From positions 1-7,078 of the forward strand of contig JBFICP010000165.1 in the NCBI GenBank assembly GCA_041581935.1: 7,078 bases of DNA, read 5' to 3'. Under the pieces are notes generated by a model. It was not told the origin of the DNA. It saw only the letters and a program-made list of their open reading frames with translations, and made no database searches. How positions within the stretch are numbered: the first letter of the stretch is position 1; each line of letters begins with the position of its first letter. The stretch comes from JAABYT01 sp041581935 (GTDB lineage: Bacteria; Pseudomonadota; Gammaproteobacteria; HK1). The position numbers and the translations under genes were made by a program. This document shows, in pieces, positions 6,238-7,078 of the stretch.

Positions 6238-6681
6238 ATGTACAAGAAAATTCTCGTCGGCCTCGACGGCTCAACTCATGGCATCGAAGCCACCAAAACC
6301 GCCGCACAGCTGGCGAAGACTTTCGGCTCGGAGCTCCACCTGCTGACCGTCACTCGGCCGTTCAAGGTCTCCCCGGAGCTGCGCAAGTATCTCGAGGCGG
6401 AGAATCTTCTCGGCGAACCGAAGTACGTCATGGACGAAATGACCAAGAGCATCGTCAACGACGCCAAGGATATAGCCGAATCGGAAGGGCTGGCGAAAGT
6501 GACCGCGGTGGTCCGCGAAGGAAAACCCACACGGACAATCCTCGATTACGCAAGAAGCAATGGCATCGATCTCATCGTCGTGGGGTCACGCGGTGTGGGT
6601 GAGCTCGATGCGGTGCTGCTCGGCAGCGTGTCTCAGAAAGTGAGCCTGTTGAGCGCTTGCACGGTGATGATCGTGCGCTAG
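6238..6681 (+). CDS. UspA-family universal stress protein, ATP-binding type
   Basis: This 147-residue cytoplasmic protein is a single Usp domain of normal length. Seen: N-terminal strand and nucleotide loop KKILVGLDGS (3-12, with Asp10), a central IDLIVVGSRG strand (110-119), and the ATP-binding signature G-x2-G-x9-G-S at G116, G119, G129 and S130, complete here. The C-terminus TVMIVR is typical of the last strand. The intact signature places it in the ATP-binding (MJ0577-like) group, so it probably binds ATP or AMP as a dimer. AGGCGGA lies 7 nt before the ATG. It starts 43 nt after the ATPase stop with no terminator visible, so co-transcription is likely. Usp proteins encoded with transporters are known (TeaD regulates the TeaABC ectoine TRAP transporter), and a similar role here is inference. 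Confidence 0.93.
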   Translation: MYKKILVGLDGSTHGIEATKTAAQLAKTFGSELHLLTVTRPFKVSPELRKYLEAENLLGEPKYVMDEMTKSIVNDAKDIAESEGLAKVTAVVREGKPTRTILDYARSNGIDLIVVGSRGVGELDAVLLGSVSQKVSLLSACTVMIVR

Positions 6682-6718
6682 CATCCGGGCCGGCGCGAGA
6701 GACAAGGGAAGTAATCCA

Positions 6719-7057
6719 ATGGGCTGCGAATCGACTTGTGAGCTTGTTCAACTGCGGGTGATGAACGCACGGTTCGTGCACATCGAACCGAGGCCACGAG
6801 CCGGTGCGCCCCAGGATCTCGAGCAAAGGCTTCTGGACAAGATGAAGGCCGAGCTCGAGTCCGAGTCTCATAACTGCTCTGGAGACTGCGAGTGCGTGAT
6901 CGGCGAACCCGTGCAGGTAGCCTCCCGCGAGCAGATTAAGAAAGTCACCGACGGTGATTACACCGGCTGGTACAAGGTCACTCTGGTCAAGTACCGCACT
7001 CAGGGTGAATGCATGCCCAGCTCCGACGAGCTCCCCGCTGGCGCGAGAGGCGGTTAA
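6719..7057 (+). CDS. Hypothetical 112-residue cysteine-containing protein
   Basis: I do not recognise a family. The product has 112 residues, no signal peptide and no membrane helix. It contains six cysteines: C3 and C7 near the start (C-x3-C), C53, C57 and C59 (C-x3-C-x-C within HNCSGDCECV), and C98. A predicted helix-rich acidic segment (about 32-49, QDLEQRLLDKMKAELESE) precedes the cysteine cluster, and a strand-like segment GWYKVTLVKY follows at 83-92. The cysteine spacing could bind a metal or an iron-sulfur cluster, but that is conjecture. Support for a real gene: AAGGGAA 8 nt before the ATG, placement 37 nt after the Usp gene on the same strand, codon use like its neighbours, and no competing frame. 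It is probably the last gene of this unit within the window. Confidence 0.7.
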   Translation: MGCESTCELVQLRVMNARFVHIEPRPRAGAPQDLEQRLLDKMKAELESESHNCSGDCECVIGEPVQVASREQIKKVTDGDYTGWYKVTLVKYRTQGECMPSSDELPAGARGG

Positions 7058-7078
7058 TCGACCTGATGCCGCGCGATC

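Noticed and set aside
4182..6245. Long minus-strand open frames opposite the ATPase gene (4182-4856, 4935-5495, 5583-6245)
   Set aside because: Antisense shadows of a high-GC gene whose sense frame carries every ABC ATPase motif.

Overview
The window looks like a chromosomal segment of a GC-rich (roughly 60% by eye) Gram-negative bacterium, most likely a member of the Pseudomonadota. Ribosome binding sites are clear, gene spacing is tight, and the protein families present (MttB-like methyltransferase, Dpp/Opp-type ABC transporter, UspA-family protein) are common there. The exact lineage cannot be fixed from the sequence. No rRNA, tRNA, insertion sequence or CRISPR array is visible.

Layout. 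On the minus strand, 59-1621 encodes a 520-residue MttB-like (COG5598) corrinoid-type methyltransferase homologue without pyrrolysine. It is followed, reading across, by a 540-bp divergent intergenic region (1622-2161) with repeats and hairpins but no credible gene. On the plus strand five genes follow head to tail: a DppB-type permease (2162-3094), a DppC-type permease (3108-4016), one polypeptide carrying both ATPases (DppD-DppF type fusion, 4086-6194), a UspA-family universal stress protein (6238-6681) and an unrecognised 112-residue cysteine-containing protein (6719-7057). Gaps between the plus-strand genes are 13, 69, 43 and 37 nt, without an obvious terminator, so a single transcript is plausible. 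The ends (1-58 and 7058-7078) hold nothing I can support.

How it may work together. The permeases and fused ATPase make the complete membrane engine of a PepT-family importer. Its periplasmic substrate-binding protein is not in the window, so the substrate is unknown. The divergent MttB-like enzyme suggests, by inference only, that the imported compound is a methylated amine or betaine-like molecule that is then demethylated. The corrinoid protein and reductive activase such a reaction needs are also absent here. The UspA protein may sense ATP/AMP status and tune transport, as known for TeaD beside the TeaABC ectoine transporter, and the small Cys protein is a candidate new accessory factor.

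Most notable points: two complete C-x5-C-x7-C-x(17-20)-C clusters in the fused ATPase, consistent with two iron-sulfur sites; a 69-nt intercistronic region with two hairpins, one overlapping the ATPase ribosome binding site; a structured divergent promoter region; and the 112-residue Cys protein with no recognisable family.
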